From Isoperla grammatica (Eukaryota; Arthropoda; Insecta; Plecoptera; Perlodidae), in contig OX246743.1 in NCBI GenBank assembly GCA_945910005.1, forward strand, positions 131,501 through 195,500: a stretch of 64,000 nt of DNA. The letters are read 5' to 3'. Shown piece by piece: positions 61,601 to 63,842 of the stretch. Both the position numbers and the translations under genes were made by a program. Position 1 is the stretch's first letter. The number at the start of each line of letters is the position of its first letter. The notes under the pieces were generated by a model, which saw only the letters and a list, made by a program, of their open reading frames with translations, was not told where the DNA came from and searched no databases.

Positions 61601-62753
61601 ATCTTTCATATACGAATCAAATTTAGATAAATTGATCAGACCTAAAAACAACAGCATATCGGTATTGGAGAAACGCAGCTCAAGCTGGCTAGACAATGAT
61701 ATTATCATGAACTTCGTAGTAAATTGCCCTACAGTTGTCTCGGGCATTTAGATTAGATTAGATTAGATTAACGGTGTGTGGCATACCGGAGGGACAAGTG
61801 TTCTCACCATACAGCGCTAGCGCTGCACATCGTGTTTTTTCGTTTAGCTGCCATCTGTTGGTGGATTATTTAACTGTTATAGTTCAAGGATATTGTGGAA
61901 GATGCCGCTAGGGATGCGCTTGCATTGATTGGTCGAGGCGATCATGGGGCGATCGTCTGCTACCGGGACGGGCGTTGCGAACAACAGAAGTGACCAAGAG
62001 CCGTGGGTTTGACGGACTAACGGAATGCATCACCATTGTTGTCTTAGCTTCTGTCATACAAAGAGTGGATCTTTTAGATGAATGATACTAATTATAACCG
62101 TAGACACATTTGCCCGACCGGGACTCAAACCCGGGTCATACGGTTTTCAACGACACAAGAATGCGATGCTATCCTGTCACTTCACAAGTCAGTCTTAAAG
62201 CTTTCTCAGTATACTCAGCATAGGGTGTGAACTGTGAGCAGGCCAAGCAGTTGAACACGGACGCCATAATTGACAGCTTGGCTTGAAAGAATGCTCGTCG
62301 CCGAGACCGCTTGTTGTGATATTACTGCATGTAATTAAGTACTTTACTTTAAATAACCTAATTTTAAGATAACTGTTTGGGGTATTAGAGCTCAAGTATA
62401 AGTCTATTCTGTTATGTAATTGATTTGGCTCTTAACTAACACCATATAGGGGGCCCCTAACGATTCTTGCGAGGGGCCGGGCAATTTGCGTTACGCCACT
62501 GATGAATCCACCTGATTGGCAAATCGCCTCTTCTTCAAACTGTGATGAGCCTCTGATGGTTTGTTCCACCTGTTCCCTTCCTCTGTTTGTTCTAGACAGA
62601 AAGTTGATAGACACGTTAAACAATGGTGTAGTGTGTGATGGAGTCATTTGTTGTCCTCAGAACTGCGGGAGAAAACGGCTTGGGACGAATCCAGTTGACT
62701 CTACGATACAGCAGCCAGCGCCAGAGACTAGTAGTCGTGGTACACAAGATAGT
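17564..62753 (+). CDS. ESYT2: Extended synaptotagmin (ESYT2-like), 15 or more exons, 3' end beyond window
   Basis: Model: 17564-17851, 24378-24518, 25023-25099, 25670-25882, 28413-28533, 29268-29438, one of (39548-39636 / 44606-44703 / 46415-46503), 50982-51030, 51907-51996, 52565-52651, 55015-55097, 56326-56554, then 57306-57470 (stop) or 60760-61031 and 62661-62753 onward. Every junction keeps frame. Order: membrane hairpin (about residues 18-50), SMP domain (exons 1-5), C2A (exons 6-9), C2B (exons 10-12), Ser/Pro linker, C2C start. E-Syts are ER proteins that tether ER to plasma membrane through C2 domains and move glycerolipids through the SMP domain. C2A keeps acidic loop residues; C2B loop 3 reads VVDNKTG and lacks the second Asp, so it is probably calcium-independent. 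It is named ESYT2 by overall similarity; invertebrates usually have one gene equally related to ESYT1-3. No frameshift was seen. Confidence 0.93.
17852..18220. repeat. Dense cluster of TAGGCCTA/CCTAGGCC octamers
   Basis: The start of E-Syt intron 1 carries the palindromes AGGCCT and CCTAGG repeatedly, often overlapping as CCTAGGCCTA. Similar clusters are at about 3370-3560 and 7300-7345. It is a background genomic motif rather than one element. Confidence 0.7.
18900..18997. repeat. 98-bp inverted-repeat element
   Basis: The perfect 22-bp arms CACTTTATAACAATGATATCAC (18900-18921) and complement (18976-18997) flank a 54-bp loop. It is MITE-like. No target duplication is evident. Confidence 0.85.
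18998..20126. other. E-Syt intron 1, unassigned
   Basis: C-rich segments near 19066 and 19608. CAGGGGTGGATTGGGGAAAC at 19552 resembles the CAGGGGCGGACTGG end of the hAT at 22254, so this is probably a truncated relative. No exons recognised. Confidence 0.4.
20127..20820. repeat. 71-bp satellite, first block
   Basis: About ten copies of a 71-bp unit containing CATGCTATTTGGTTTGGAAA and GACAGCTAACCTGAAGATGA. Copies differ at few positions; some have extra TAGGCCTA. The same array resumes at 23152 and 24066, interrupted by two insertions. Confidence 0.95.
20821..22654. mobile_element. Composite hAT insertion with internal 120-bp satellite
   Basis: Starts CAGAGGCGGACTGG and ends CCAGTCCGTGCCTG. 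The left flank AAAGTGTG (20813-20820) recurs at 23152-23159 once a later insertion in the right duplication is discounted. It comprises two related end modules (20821-21295 and 22254-22654, each with both TIRs and a CGAGGTGGCGTGG block) around a satellite (21296-22253). Either two MITEs moved as one unit or a MITE duplicated around a satellite. Confidence 0.8.
21296..22253. repeat. 120-bp satellite inside the composite hAT
   Basis: About eight copies at 118-121 bp spacing, each with TACGATGCACGGTTTAGCTG, TGATCCCAAGGCAG and GATGCCAGAATAAGCCCCGT. The sequence is unrelated to the surrounding 71-bp satellite. Confidence 0.93.
22658..23151. mobile_element. TIR element with 3-bp duplication, inserted in the hAT target duplication
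   Basis: The ends GACCCTGTTTTTATTACT and AGTAATAAAAACGGGGTC, plus an AACCCGCGTTCGAAGC block, are inverted repeats of about 35 bp. AAA flanks both sides, so it landed inside the AAAGTGTG target duplication of the composite hAT. A 3-bp duplication suggests PIF/Harbinger. A minus-strand frame at 22752-23027 contains FSDDESLLLIKIFGQPEIQ, loosely like the Myb/SANT-like protein of Harbinger elements; this is weak. Confidence 0.65.
23152..23555. repeat. 71-bp satellite, second block
   Basis: About 5.7 copies of the same unit as 20127-20820, resuming at AAAGTGTG. More homogeneous than the first block. Confidence 0.93.
23556..24065. mobile_element. hAT MITE with TAGGGCTGCCCAACGAT ends, copy 1
   Basis: Perfect TAGGGCTGCCCAACGAT terminal repeats with exact duplication CCTAATTG, inserted into the satellite unit. 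The interior is ATATCGATA-rich at both ends with a GC-rich core. A second copy in opposite orientation is at 55617-56145. Confidence 0.93.
24066..24220. repeat. 71-bp satellite, third block
   Basis: About two more divergent units follow the hAT insertion, ending before E-Syt exon 2. Confidence 0.85.
24378..24518 (+). CDS. ESYT2: E-Syt exon 2: SMP domain
   Basis: 47 codons between acceptor TTCTGTTTAAG and donor ATT|GTAAGT, phase 0 to 0. Reads IFKQVWPNVNSYAKALLKDS, the conserved SMP helix after AEWLNK. Confidence 0.93.
25023..25099 (+). CDS. ESYT2: E-Syt exon 3: SMP domain
   Basis: 77 nt, phase 0 to 2. Acceptor TATTTCTCCAG, donor CTT|GTATGT. Encodes IRIGGVKVYDRNVSRNEIIM, the conserved SMP strand region. 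Confidence 0.93.
25281..25620. mobile_element. TIR element, relative of the one at 13636
   Basis: The ends AGGTTTGTTTGTTTGTCCTG and CAGGACAAACAAACGAACCT match those at 13636-14131. 340 bp, no coding capacity. It lies between E-Syt exons 3 and 4. Confidence 0.65.
25670..25882 (+). CDS. ESYT2: E-Syt exon 4: SMP domain core
   Basis: 213 nt, acceptor CTTGTTTCAG, donor CAG|GTAGAC, phase 2 to 2. Contains YAGDCDISFSLSGVKGGIKD, LVGGLQIFFLNNP and the VADLLDMPGL signature near the end of SMP domains. Confidence 0.95.
26253..26801. mobile_element. hAT element with CAGTGTTGTTAAGTAACG-type ends
   Basis: The right end is TTACTTAACAACACTG; the left end has A for the first C. Duplication GAAATCTG/AAAATCTG (7 of 8). 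Subterminal GTAGCGCGCTAC/AGCTACTT motifs fill both ends. Confidence 0.85.
26939..27521. mobile_element. Truncated second copy of the CAGTGTTGTT hAT, opposite orientation
   Basis: Starts CAGTGTTGTTTAGTAGCG. Its interior is the reverse complement of 26640-26780. The far end lacks the ACACTG terminus. Includes an (ACT)n run at about 27460-27482. Confidence 0.7.
27530..27735 (+). repeat. SINE/LINE 3' tail copy with GCGCTAT and A-rich end
   Basis: The end (CTGACAAGCTAAATATACAG, then GCGCTATTTAAATTTAAAAA) resembles that at 51600-51894. Such a conserved GCGCTAT tail followed by A-rich repeats is typical of tRNA-derived SINEs sharing an L2/CR1-type 3' end. Head not identified. Confidence 0.5.
28413..28533 (+). 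CDS. ESYT2: E-Syt exon 5: end of SMP, GC-AG intron
   Basis: 121 nt, phase 2 to 0. Acceptor GCCCCGTAG. Encodes SDILRRIIVEQVAAMMVLPN ending KTPEPE. The donor is GAG|GCGAGT, a GC-type 5' splice site; the phase and the next exon (GVLRV...) require this junction. The exon end and donor are the first unit of a 54-bp tandem array. Confidence 0.9.
28516..28814 (+). repeat. 54-bp tandem array made of the exon 5 end plus its GC splice donor
   Basis: 5.5 units start at 28516, 28570, 28624, 28678, 28732 and 28786. Each contains AAGACCCCCGAACCAGAG followed by GCGAGT, so six potential GC donors lie at 28534 + 54n. In the E-Syt frame a TAG follows five codons after the first donor, so only donor 1 gives a productive mRNA. 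The open frame through the array is a by-product of the unit length (18 codons). Confidence 0.95.
29027..29186. mobile_element. Fragment of a GGTTCCGGTTCC-rich hAT element
   Basis: Repeated AACGGTTCCGGTTCC motifs end in AATCCCTGC, resembling hAT subterminal sequence. No left end or duplication found; truncated. Confidence 0.4.
29268..29438 (+). CDS. ESYT2: E-Syt exon 6: first half of C2A
   Basis: 57 codons, phase 0 to 0, acceptor ATGTTGCAG, donor GAG|GTGAGG. Encodes GVLRVHVVEAKDL, then GKGKSDPYAVLNIG and NPKWDYWCE. Asp residues of calcium loops 1 (AKDL...KKD) and 2 (KSDPY) are present. Loop 3 is supplied by one of three candidate next exons. Confidence 0.95.
30109..30972. mobile_element. Tigger/pogo-like element inserted in the left arm of the foldback
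   Basis: The ends CAGTCAAATGTCATTACAAC and the complement of the right end (CAGTCAAAAGTCGTTACAAC) are flanked by TA on both sides. The opposite arm has the empty site (CGGTTTATATCTTCCGG near 35378 on the minus strand), while here GGGTTTA...TATATCTTCCGG is split. The core is GC-rich; no transposase. Confidence 0.92.
31090..31690. repeat. Four 150-bp repeats with TGACGTCA motifs, left arm
   Basis: CTGGCACGCTGCAG (or a variant) recurs at exactly 150-bp spacing (31161, 31311, 31461, 31611). Each unit contains GCGCCAGGAGCG and then TGACGTCA, the palindromic CRE/ATF site. The inverted counterpart is at about 34440-35030. Confidence 0.92.
32008..32382 (-). pseudogene. CXC-domain C-terminal exon, left-arm copy
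   Basis: A 124-codon frame nearly identical to 33754-34128 but on the opposite strand. It has LPPSKAAYLQAILRA, a WVWHNDQ segment, a Cys-rich tesmin/TSO1-type CXC stretch (CLKSRCASRCSCKANNMRC) and an acidic tail. In this orientation no PIN-like exon precedes it, so it is probably a non-functional copy created with the inverted arm. Confidence 0.7.
32592..33310 (+). pseudogene. PIN-like transposon-associated gene pieces (central spacer)
   Basis: Successive frames resemble one family: FDRYDIPVSLKSATRKTRQG to about 32922, SEQEETDTKMLLHA...LDTDVLILALRRY at 33000-33140, and GFHAFSGSDNTGGF at about 33227-33270, then GKLSCWKAFRES after a frame change. The order and acidic motifs (ETD, DTD, SGSD) match a PIN-like nuclease module that precedes a CXC domain in such genes. 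The N-terminal half is missing and the frame breaks several times, so it looks dead. Confidence 0.6.
33754..34128 (+). CDS. CXC-domain C-terminal exon, right-arm copy
   Basis: 124 codons ending in TAA, in the same orientation as the PIN-like pieces upstream. Contains LPPSKAAYLQAILRAHHQCW, then a CXC stretch with eight Cys in about 32 residues, and a poly-acidic tail. The frame can be read somewhat further 5' of the ATG at 33754, as expected for a C-terminal exon. Function unknown; CXC domains of this type bind zinc and sometimes DNA. Confidence 0.6.
   Translation: MPSTHQKLPPSKAAYLQAILRAHHQCWVWHNDQVANPINLLPEDYGWLLESNEYVAVMTTLEPAPAAVNCLKSRCASRCSCKANNMRCTELCGCSTEDEEQECLNTDNTGDEDEDNDDEDEENF
34440..35030. 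repeat. Four 150-bp repeats, right arm (inverted)
   Basis: Reverse-complement counterpart of 31090-31690 with the same TGACGTCA and CTGCAGCGTGCCA blocks. A duplicated terminal block follows at about 35200-35330 and 35340-35491 (GCGCGACCGGAAGATATAAA occurs twice). Confidence 0.9.
35837..36945. mobile_element. hAT element with TAGGGATGCACACGAT ends
   Basis: TAGGGATGCACACGAT and ATCGATGTGCATCCCTA are flanked by the exact duplication ATTCTGCT. Contains two G-runs (about 36581 and 36727) and a T31 run (36804-36834). Interior ends are ATCGATAAT-rich. Confidence 0.93.
37261..37510 (+). pseudogene. P2X7 C-terminal-domain-like sequence (transposon-borne)
   Basis: An 83-codon frame opens FEPEYSAEELAEIEKAKES and continues NWCKFDECSVMPTVAECICC ... 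DNVCITDH. The order EPEYS-EEL, W-C-x2-x-C, MPT-x2-E-x-x-CC, CIT-x-H is that of the zinc-binding, palmitoylated C-terminal domain of P2X7 receptors, which also occurs alone in many invertebrate proteins. It stops early, but WRHLAYRQCLCI in another frame at about 37570-37610 resembles the next conserved motif (YRxxAYRQF), so a frameshift has broken it. An AG at 37259-37260 could be an acceptor. Confidence 0.65.
37623..37662. repeat. (GA)n microsatellite
   Basis: Twenty GA dinucleotides in the P2X7-C-like element, possibly the cause of further decay of its reading frame. Confidence 0.95.
37835..38754. mobile_element. hAT element with TAGGGGTGTGCGGTTA ends
   Basis: TAGGGGTGTGCGGTTA and TAACCGCACACCCCTA with exact duplication ATTAATAA. 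Subterminal TTCGGTTCGGTTAGT repeats in inverted orientation. Confidence 0.93.
39395..39547 (+). repeat. 91-bp tandem duplication of the exon 7a 3' splice site
   Basis: CACTTAACGGGTGTCAGTAC through the acceptor TGCGACAG and the first 24 nt of the exon occur twice, 91 bp apart. The first acceptor (exon would start 39457) leads to TGA after 13 codons. Only the second, at 39547, opens the full exon. Confidence 0.93.
39548..39636 (+). CDS. ESYT2: E-Syt exon 7a: C2A loop 3, alternative version A
   Basis: 89 nt, phase 0 to 2, acceptor CCTGCGACAG, donor GGAAG|GTGAGA. Encodes ISELFGQKIHIKLFDADDLS then QKDENLG. Matches the strand-loop 3-strand segment of C2A that follows NPKWDYWCE; DxD (FDAD) and a later acidic residue are kept. 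Same length and phases as exon 7c. Confidence 0.9.
39869..40350. repeat. 209-bp tandem repeat, about 2.2 copies
   Basis: CTCAAGAATGTTGTACGAGA recurs at 39910, 40119 and 40328. The first two units are almost identical; the third diverges after about 30 bp. Confidence 0.92.
40351..41618. other. E-Syt intron without recognised features
   Basis: Frames at 40730-40933 and 41078-41401 have no recognisable domain and no matching splice phases. Nothing else structured was seen. Confidence 0.4.
41619..42292. mobile_element. Degenerate hAT-like element with TACTTGGGGAAG ends
   Basis: TTACTTGGGAAAGG at left and CTTCCCCAAGTATG at right are inverted. The interior is full of AAAGTTCCTTTT motifs like those in 4062-4949. 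No clear target duplication. Confidence 0.5.
43351..43856. repeat. Imperfect inverted-repeat element of about 500 bp
   Basis: GCGTAGAGGTAGTGGAAAAT at the left pairs imperfectly with the complement of ATTTCTCATTATCTCTACTT at the right. Contains CGCGAAC/TTCGCGAA motifs inside. Unclassified. Confidence 0.45.
44606..44703 (+). CDS. ESYT2: E-Syt exon 7b: C2A loop 3, alternative version B
   Basis: 98 nt, phase 0 to 2. Acceptor TTTGGTTGTAAG, donor GGGCAG|GTACCA. Encodes AEIWIREGRTMIIDLWDWDP then GFPGVMNDDYLG. It aligns without gaps to exon 7a up to loop 3, then has three extra residues; DxD (DWD) and NDD are in calcium-ligand positions. A further upstream acceptor (start 44564, 140 nt) also keeps phase. 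Not a pseudogene copy of 7a: the nucleotide sequences differ throughout while the fold pattern is kept. Confidence 0.8.
44704..46414. other. Intron between exons 7b and 7c
   Basis: No element, array or further C2-like exon recognised. Confidence 0.4.
46415..46503 (+). CDS. ESYT2: E-Syt exon 7c: C2A loop 3, alternative version C
   Basis: 89 nt, phase 0 to 2, exactly as exon 7a. Acceptor GCGTGGGTTAG (weak pyrimidine tract), donor GGGCAG|GTACTT, the same ten bases as the exon 7b donor. Encodes LLEDTKKQSLQFKLYDKDKG then THNDDFLG. DxD (DKD) and NDD are kept; it is the version closest to vertebrate C2A loop 3. Ends in Gly plus AG, giving LGR with exon 8 in all three versions. Confidence 0.85.
46536..47310. 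repeat. 84-bp minisatellite, about nine copies
   Basis: The unit contains CAGCCCTGAGCTCTGTTCGG, TAACTCTTTGAGTATTAAGT and CACGCGTTGGGTAGAG. It starts about 30 bp after the exon 7c donor but, unlike the other intron arrays, does not include the splice site. Confidence 0.93.
47311..48260. other. E-Syt intron, unassigned
   Basis: Contains a C-run (about 47950-47966) and a T-run (about 48083-48099). No exon or inverted element recognised. Confidence 0.4.
48261..48490 (-). repeat. Dispersed repeat, copy in inverted orientation to 61125-61312
   Basis: Shares TTTGCATAATTAGCATGCTG (as complement), AGCTCCAAATCGC and CGTGAATACACAGATAT with 61125-61312. Possibly related material at 58430-58760. Confidence 0.65.
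48491..49309. other. E-Syt intron, unassigned
   Basis: AT-rich sequence with no recognised exon, array or inverted element. Confidence 0.35.
49310..49818. repeat. Inverted-arm element with a 24-bp perfect hairpin at its left arm
   Basis: Arms 49321-49370 and 49761-49807 are imperfect inverted copies (GAAACAACCTTACGGATGCT versus GAAACAACCTTAGTGATGCT). A separate perfect hairpin is at 49381-49404/49412-49435. MITE-like; class unknown. Confidence 0.6.
49819..50981. other. E-Syt intron before exon 8, unassigned
   Basis: No recognised exon or repeat. Ends in the acceptor ACTGTTTCAG of exon 8. Confidence 0.35.
50982..51030 (+). CDS. ESYT2: E-Syt exon 8: C2A
   Basis: 49 nt, phase 2 to 0. Acceptor ACTGTTTCAG, donor TTG|GTGAGT. 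Encodes (R)ATVDVNQVIKKGEVDL, the C2A segment after loop 3. Its phase accepts any of exons 7a, 7b or 7c. Confidence 0.9.
51453..51561. mobile_element. 109-bp TA-flanked MITE with 35-bp perfect TIRs
   Basis: CAGTGAAACTTCTTTATAAC begins the left arm (51453-51487); the right arm 51527-51561 is its exact complement. TA on both sides. Tigger/pogo-like. Perfect arms suggest recent activity or a strongly folding young copy. Confidence 0.93.
51600..51894 (+). repeat. SINE/LINE-tail repeat ending against the exon 9 acceptor
   Basis: Contains ATCTGACAAGCTTAAATATT, then AAAAGCGCTATATTAAATAA and an (AAAT)n tail at about 51870-51894. Same family as 27530-27735. The tail ends about 12 nt before the exon 9 acceptor AG. 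Confidence 0.6.
51907..51996 (+). CDS. ESYT2: E-Syt exon 9: end of C2A
   Basis: 30 codons, phase 0 to 0, acceptor CGCTGTTCCAG, donor GCG|GTAAGT. Encodes WVTLEDAKHGMIHLRLTWLT, the last strands of C2A, and a short linker. Confidence 0.93.
52565..52651 (+). CDS. ESYT2: E-Syt exon 10: start of C2B
   Basis: 29 codons, phase 0 to 0, acceptor TGTTCCGACAG, donor CCT|GTGAGT. Encodes STAVLIVFLDAVKNLP, first strand of C2B. The intron opens directly into a tandem array repeating the donor. Confidence 0.93.
52652..53815 (+). repeat. 41-bp minisatellite starting at the exon 10 splice donor
   Basis: About 27 units of about 41 bp (GTGTTCTCCACGTGAGTAYG, then CYGTG and TTCACTTGT). The first donor context GTGAGTACGC recurs in the units; about sixteen carry a perfect GTGAGT. 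The first 110 bp are more divergent. Read from exon 10, the frame hits TAG at 52730. Long open frames on both strands are repeat artefacts. Confidence 0.95.
53869..54620. mobile_element. hAT element with TAGGGATGCG...CGCATCACTA ends
   Basis: Flanked by the exact duplication CTTGCTAG (53861-53868, 54621-54628). ATATCGATA-rich ends and two G-runs (about 54070 and 54371). In E-Syt intron 10. Confidence 0.92.
55015..55097 (+). CDS. ESYT2: E-Syt exon 11: C2B
   Basis: 83 nt, phase 0 to 2, acceptor CTTGTTTGCAG, donor ACAG|GTAGGC. Encodes QARPQSKPDPYVVLTVNKKT, C2B loop 2 region. Confidence 0.93.
55118..55245. mobile_element. ATATCGATAAT-rich hAT fragment
   Basis: Resembles the left part of the element at 10283-10695 (ATCGATTATTGAT, GATAATTGACT), but no termini or duplication are visible. 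Confidence 0.4.
55617..56145. mobile_element. hAT MITE with TAGGGCTGCCCAACGAT ends, copy 2
   Basis: Exact duplication GTAGTTAC. The core is nearly identical to 23556-24065 but inverted, including the GC-rich segment near 55800-55880. Confidence 0.93.
56326..56554 (+). CDS. ESYT2: E-Syt exon 12: C2B, largest exon
   Basis: 229 nt, phase 2 to 0, acceptor AATATCTCGCAG, donor AGG|GTGAGT. Encodes TSDPVFEQGYTFLVQHP, LFLKVVDNKTGQTL and ends IQMSLTLR, completing C2B. Confidence 0.95.
56750..57211. mobile_element. hAT MITE with TAGGGATGTCATAGGGTA ends
   Basis: Perfect terminal repeats and exact duplication ATCTCTAC. Subterminal GGATCCGG/CCGGATCC palindromes. It lies between exons 12 and 13, ending about 95 bp before exon 13. 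Confidence 0.93.
57306..57470 (+). CDS. ESYT2: E-Syt exon 13: alternative C-terminus with stop
   Basis: 54 codons then TAG, after a strong acceptor (CCGTCTCCTCCCACAG). Starts VLRKERDPDEEDAEVEEREK, similar to the start of exon 14 (ILKREEP), so the two look like alternatives after ...SLTLR. The tail (SHWLFDWSPYICNRFSLNID) is unrelated to C2C. An internal donor AGAGAGA|GTGAGA at 57381 would instead give a 25-codon, phase 0 exon joinable to exon 14. ATTAAA signals at about 57545 and 57597 could serve a short mRNA. The short isoform would have SMP, C2A and C2B only. Confidence 0.75.
   Translation, partial: VLRKERDPDEEDAEVEEREKRLRERVRASATTSASHWLFDWSPYICNRFSLNID
57471..58144. other. Possible short-isoform 3' UTR and following intron
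   Basis: AT-rich with ATTAAA variants near 57545 and 57597. An 88-codon frame at 57667-57933 has no recognised domain. Confidence 0.35.
58145..59503. repeat. Inverted-arm element, 175-179 bp arms
   Basis: Arms 58145-58319 and 59325-59503 are inverted copies (CCAACAGCTTACCTGAATTG and complement; also GGTTAGGTTAGTTAG). The 1-kb interior holds a G-run near 58335 and material resembling the dispersed repeat at 48261. The right arm abuts the RNase H relic. Confidence 0.8.
59504..60010 (+). pseudogene. Non-LTR retrotransposon RNase H domain relic
   Basis: The frame around 59733-59990 reads VHIFTDGSQDKTTNRSGYGV and later FVILSDSISAMQFVTKA. DGS and SDS...A are the first and third catalytic-region motifs of RNase HI in jockey-like LINEs. 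The segment that should contain the Glu helix is missing or scrambled (TTDTPAFPLNKST), and nothing recognisable follows. Dead fragment. Confidence 0.65.
60196..60610. repeat. Uninterrupted copy of the dispersed repeat split at 8604/11774
   Basis: Contains CTCACATTTTGCTGCCATTT through TGTAACTTTGTAACTT to TGGAGACGCTCGCTTAAC. The first 150 bp are internally duplicated (GTGACCG...CTCACATTTTGC occurs twice). Confidence 0.75.
60760..61031 (+). CDS. ESYT2: E-Syt exon 14: Ser/Pro-rich linker
   Basis: 272 nt, phase 0 to 2, acceptor GTTGTTGTTGTAG, donor CCTC|GTGAGT. Encodes ILKREEPAASDEGDGDSLSL and a Ser/Pro/Lys-rich linker (GSLKKAPPPSPVKK, STGSSTS) between C2B and C2C. Likely disordered and phosphorylatable. 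Confidence 0.9.
61125..61312 (+). repeat. Dispersed repeat, partner of 48261-48490
   Basis: GTGTCAGCATGCTAATTATG and GCGATTTGGAGCTTTAACCA are the complement of 48420-48485. It cuts off the hAT transposase relic that begins at 61314. Confidence 0.65.
61314..61747 (-). pseudogene. hAT transposase C-terminal (dimerisation) domain relic
   Basis: On the minus strand, 61747-61530 encodes a frame with LFLGLINLSKFDSYMKDFPQ; after a frameshift near 61530 it continues ELIVLYGDKDIWQTIKN and ends LLKLVATIPATSAGAERSFS then SLKLIKN. The TSAGAERSFS motif is the hallmark of the hATC dimerisation domain, of the ZMYM/TTF-type hAT group. The 5' part is absent, and the 3' side is cut by the repeat at 61125-61312. 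A candidate relative of the source of the non-autonomous hATs here. Confidence 0.8.
61746..61771. repeat. (ATTAG)n microsatellite
   Basis: Five tandem ATTAG units at the 5' edge of the hAT transposase relic. Confidence 0.9.
62105..62195 (-). repeat. tRNA-like sequence, probably a SINE head
   Basis: On the minus strand, CCGGGTTTGAGTCCCGG forms a 5-bp T stem with a 7-nt loop and a near-consensus B box (GGTTTGAGTCC), about 45 nt after GGATAGCATCGCA, a degenerate A box. The acceptor arms do not pair, so it is not a functional tRNA. Confidence 0.45.
62661..62753 (+). CDS. ESYT2: E-Syt exon 15: start of C2C
   Basis: 93 nt, phase 2 to 2, acceptor TTGTTGTCCTCAG, donor ATAGT|GTAAGT. In the E-Syt frame it encodes STAGENGLGRIQLTLRYSSQ then RQRLVVVVHKI, which matches the opening of C2C in ESYT2. 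Another open frame across it is a shadow. The exon end and donor are the first unit of a 43-bp array; later C2C exons lie beyond the window. Confidence 0.9.
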
Positions 62754-63842
62754 GTAAGTACTTTCATAGACTGGTAGTCGTGGTACACAAGATAGTGTAA
62801 GTACTTTCATAGACTGGTAGTCGTGGTACACAAGATAGTGTAAGTACTTTCATAGACTGGTAGTGGTGGTACACAAGATAGTGTAAGTACTTTCATAGAC
62901 TGGTAGTCGTGGTACACAAGATAGTGTAAGTACTTTCATAGACTGGTAGTCGTGGTACACAAGATAGTGTAAGTACTTTCATAGACTGGTAGTCGTGGTA
63001 CACAAGATAGTGTAAGTACTTTCATAGACTGGTAGTCGTGGTACACAAGATAGTGTAAGTACTTTCATAGACTGGTAGTCGTGGTACACAAGATAGTGTA
63101 AGTACTTTCATAGACTGGTAGTCGTGGTACACAAGATAGTGTAAGTACTTTCATAGACTGGTAGTCATGGTACACAAGATAGTGTCAGTACTTTCATAGA
63201 CTGGTAGTCGTGGTACACAAGATAGTGTAAGTACTTTCATAGACTGGTAGTCGTGGTACACAAGATAGTGTAAGTACTTTCATAGACTGGTAGTCGTGGT
63301 ACACAAGATAGTGTAAGTACTTCCATAGACTGGTAGTCGTGGTACACAAGATAGTGTAAGTACTTTCATAGACTGGTAGTCGTGGTACACAAGATAGTGT
63401 AAGTACTTTCATAGACTGGTAGTCGTGGTACACAAGATAGTGTAAGTACTTTCATAGACTGGTAGTGGTGGTACACAAGATAGTGTAAGTACTTTCATAG
63501 ACTGGTAGTCGTGGTACACAAGATAGTGTAAGTACTTTCATAGACTGGTAGTCGTGGTACACAAGATAGTGTAAGTACTTTCATAGACTGGTAGTGGTGG
63601 TACACAAGATAGTGTAAGTACTTTCATAGACTGGTAGTCGTGGTACACAAGATAGTGTAAGTACTTTCATAGACTGGTAGTCGTGGTACACAAGATAGTG
63701 TAAGTACTTTCATAGACTGGTAGTCGTGGTACACAAGATAGTGTAAGTACTTTCATAGACTGGTAGTGGTGGTACACAAGATAGTGTAAGTACTTTCATA
63801 GACTGGTAGTTGTGGTACACAAGATAGTGTAAGTACTTTCAT
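62726..63842 (+). repeat. 43-bp minisatellite repeating the exon 15 end and splice donor, 26 copies
   Basis: Donors recur at 62754 + 43n up to 63829, exactly 25 periods. Each unit has GTGGTACACAAGATAGT then GTAAGTAC; one unit has GTCAGT and a few have GTGGTGG or TTGTGG variants. Reading past the first donor in frame gives a TAA at once (ATA GTG TAA). Near-identity suggests recent expansion. Confidence 0.96.

Noticed and set aside
62105..62195. Functional tRNA gene
   Set aside because: Acceptor stem does not pair and the A box is degraded; only the T arm is good, so it is listed as a SINE-like repeat.
62502..62777. 91-codon Cys-containing frame over exon 15
   Set aside because: Wrong phase; the E-Syt frame through 62661-62753 gives the C2C opening and fits the preceding exon phase.
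62726..63842. Regular array resembling a CRISPR
   Set aside because: There are no variable spacers: the whole 43-bp unit repeats, it overlaps a coding exon end, and the genome is eukaryotic.
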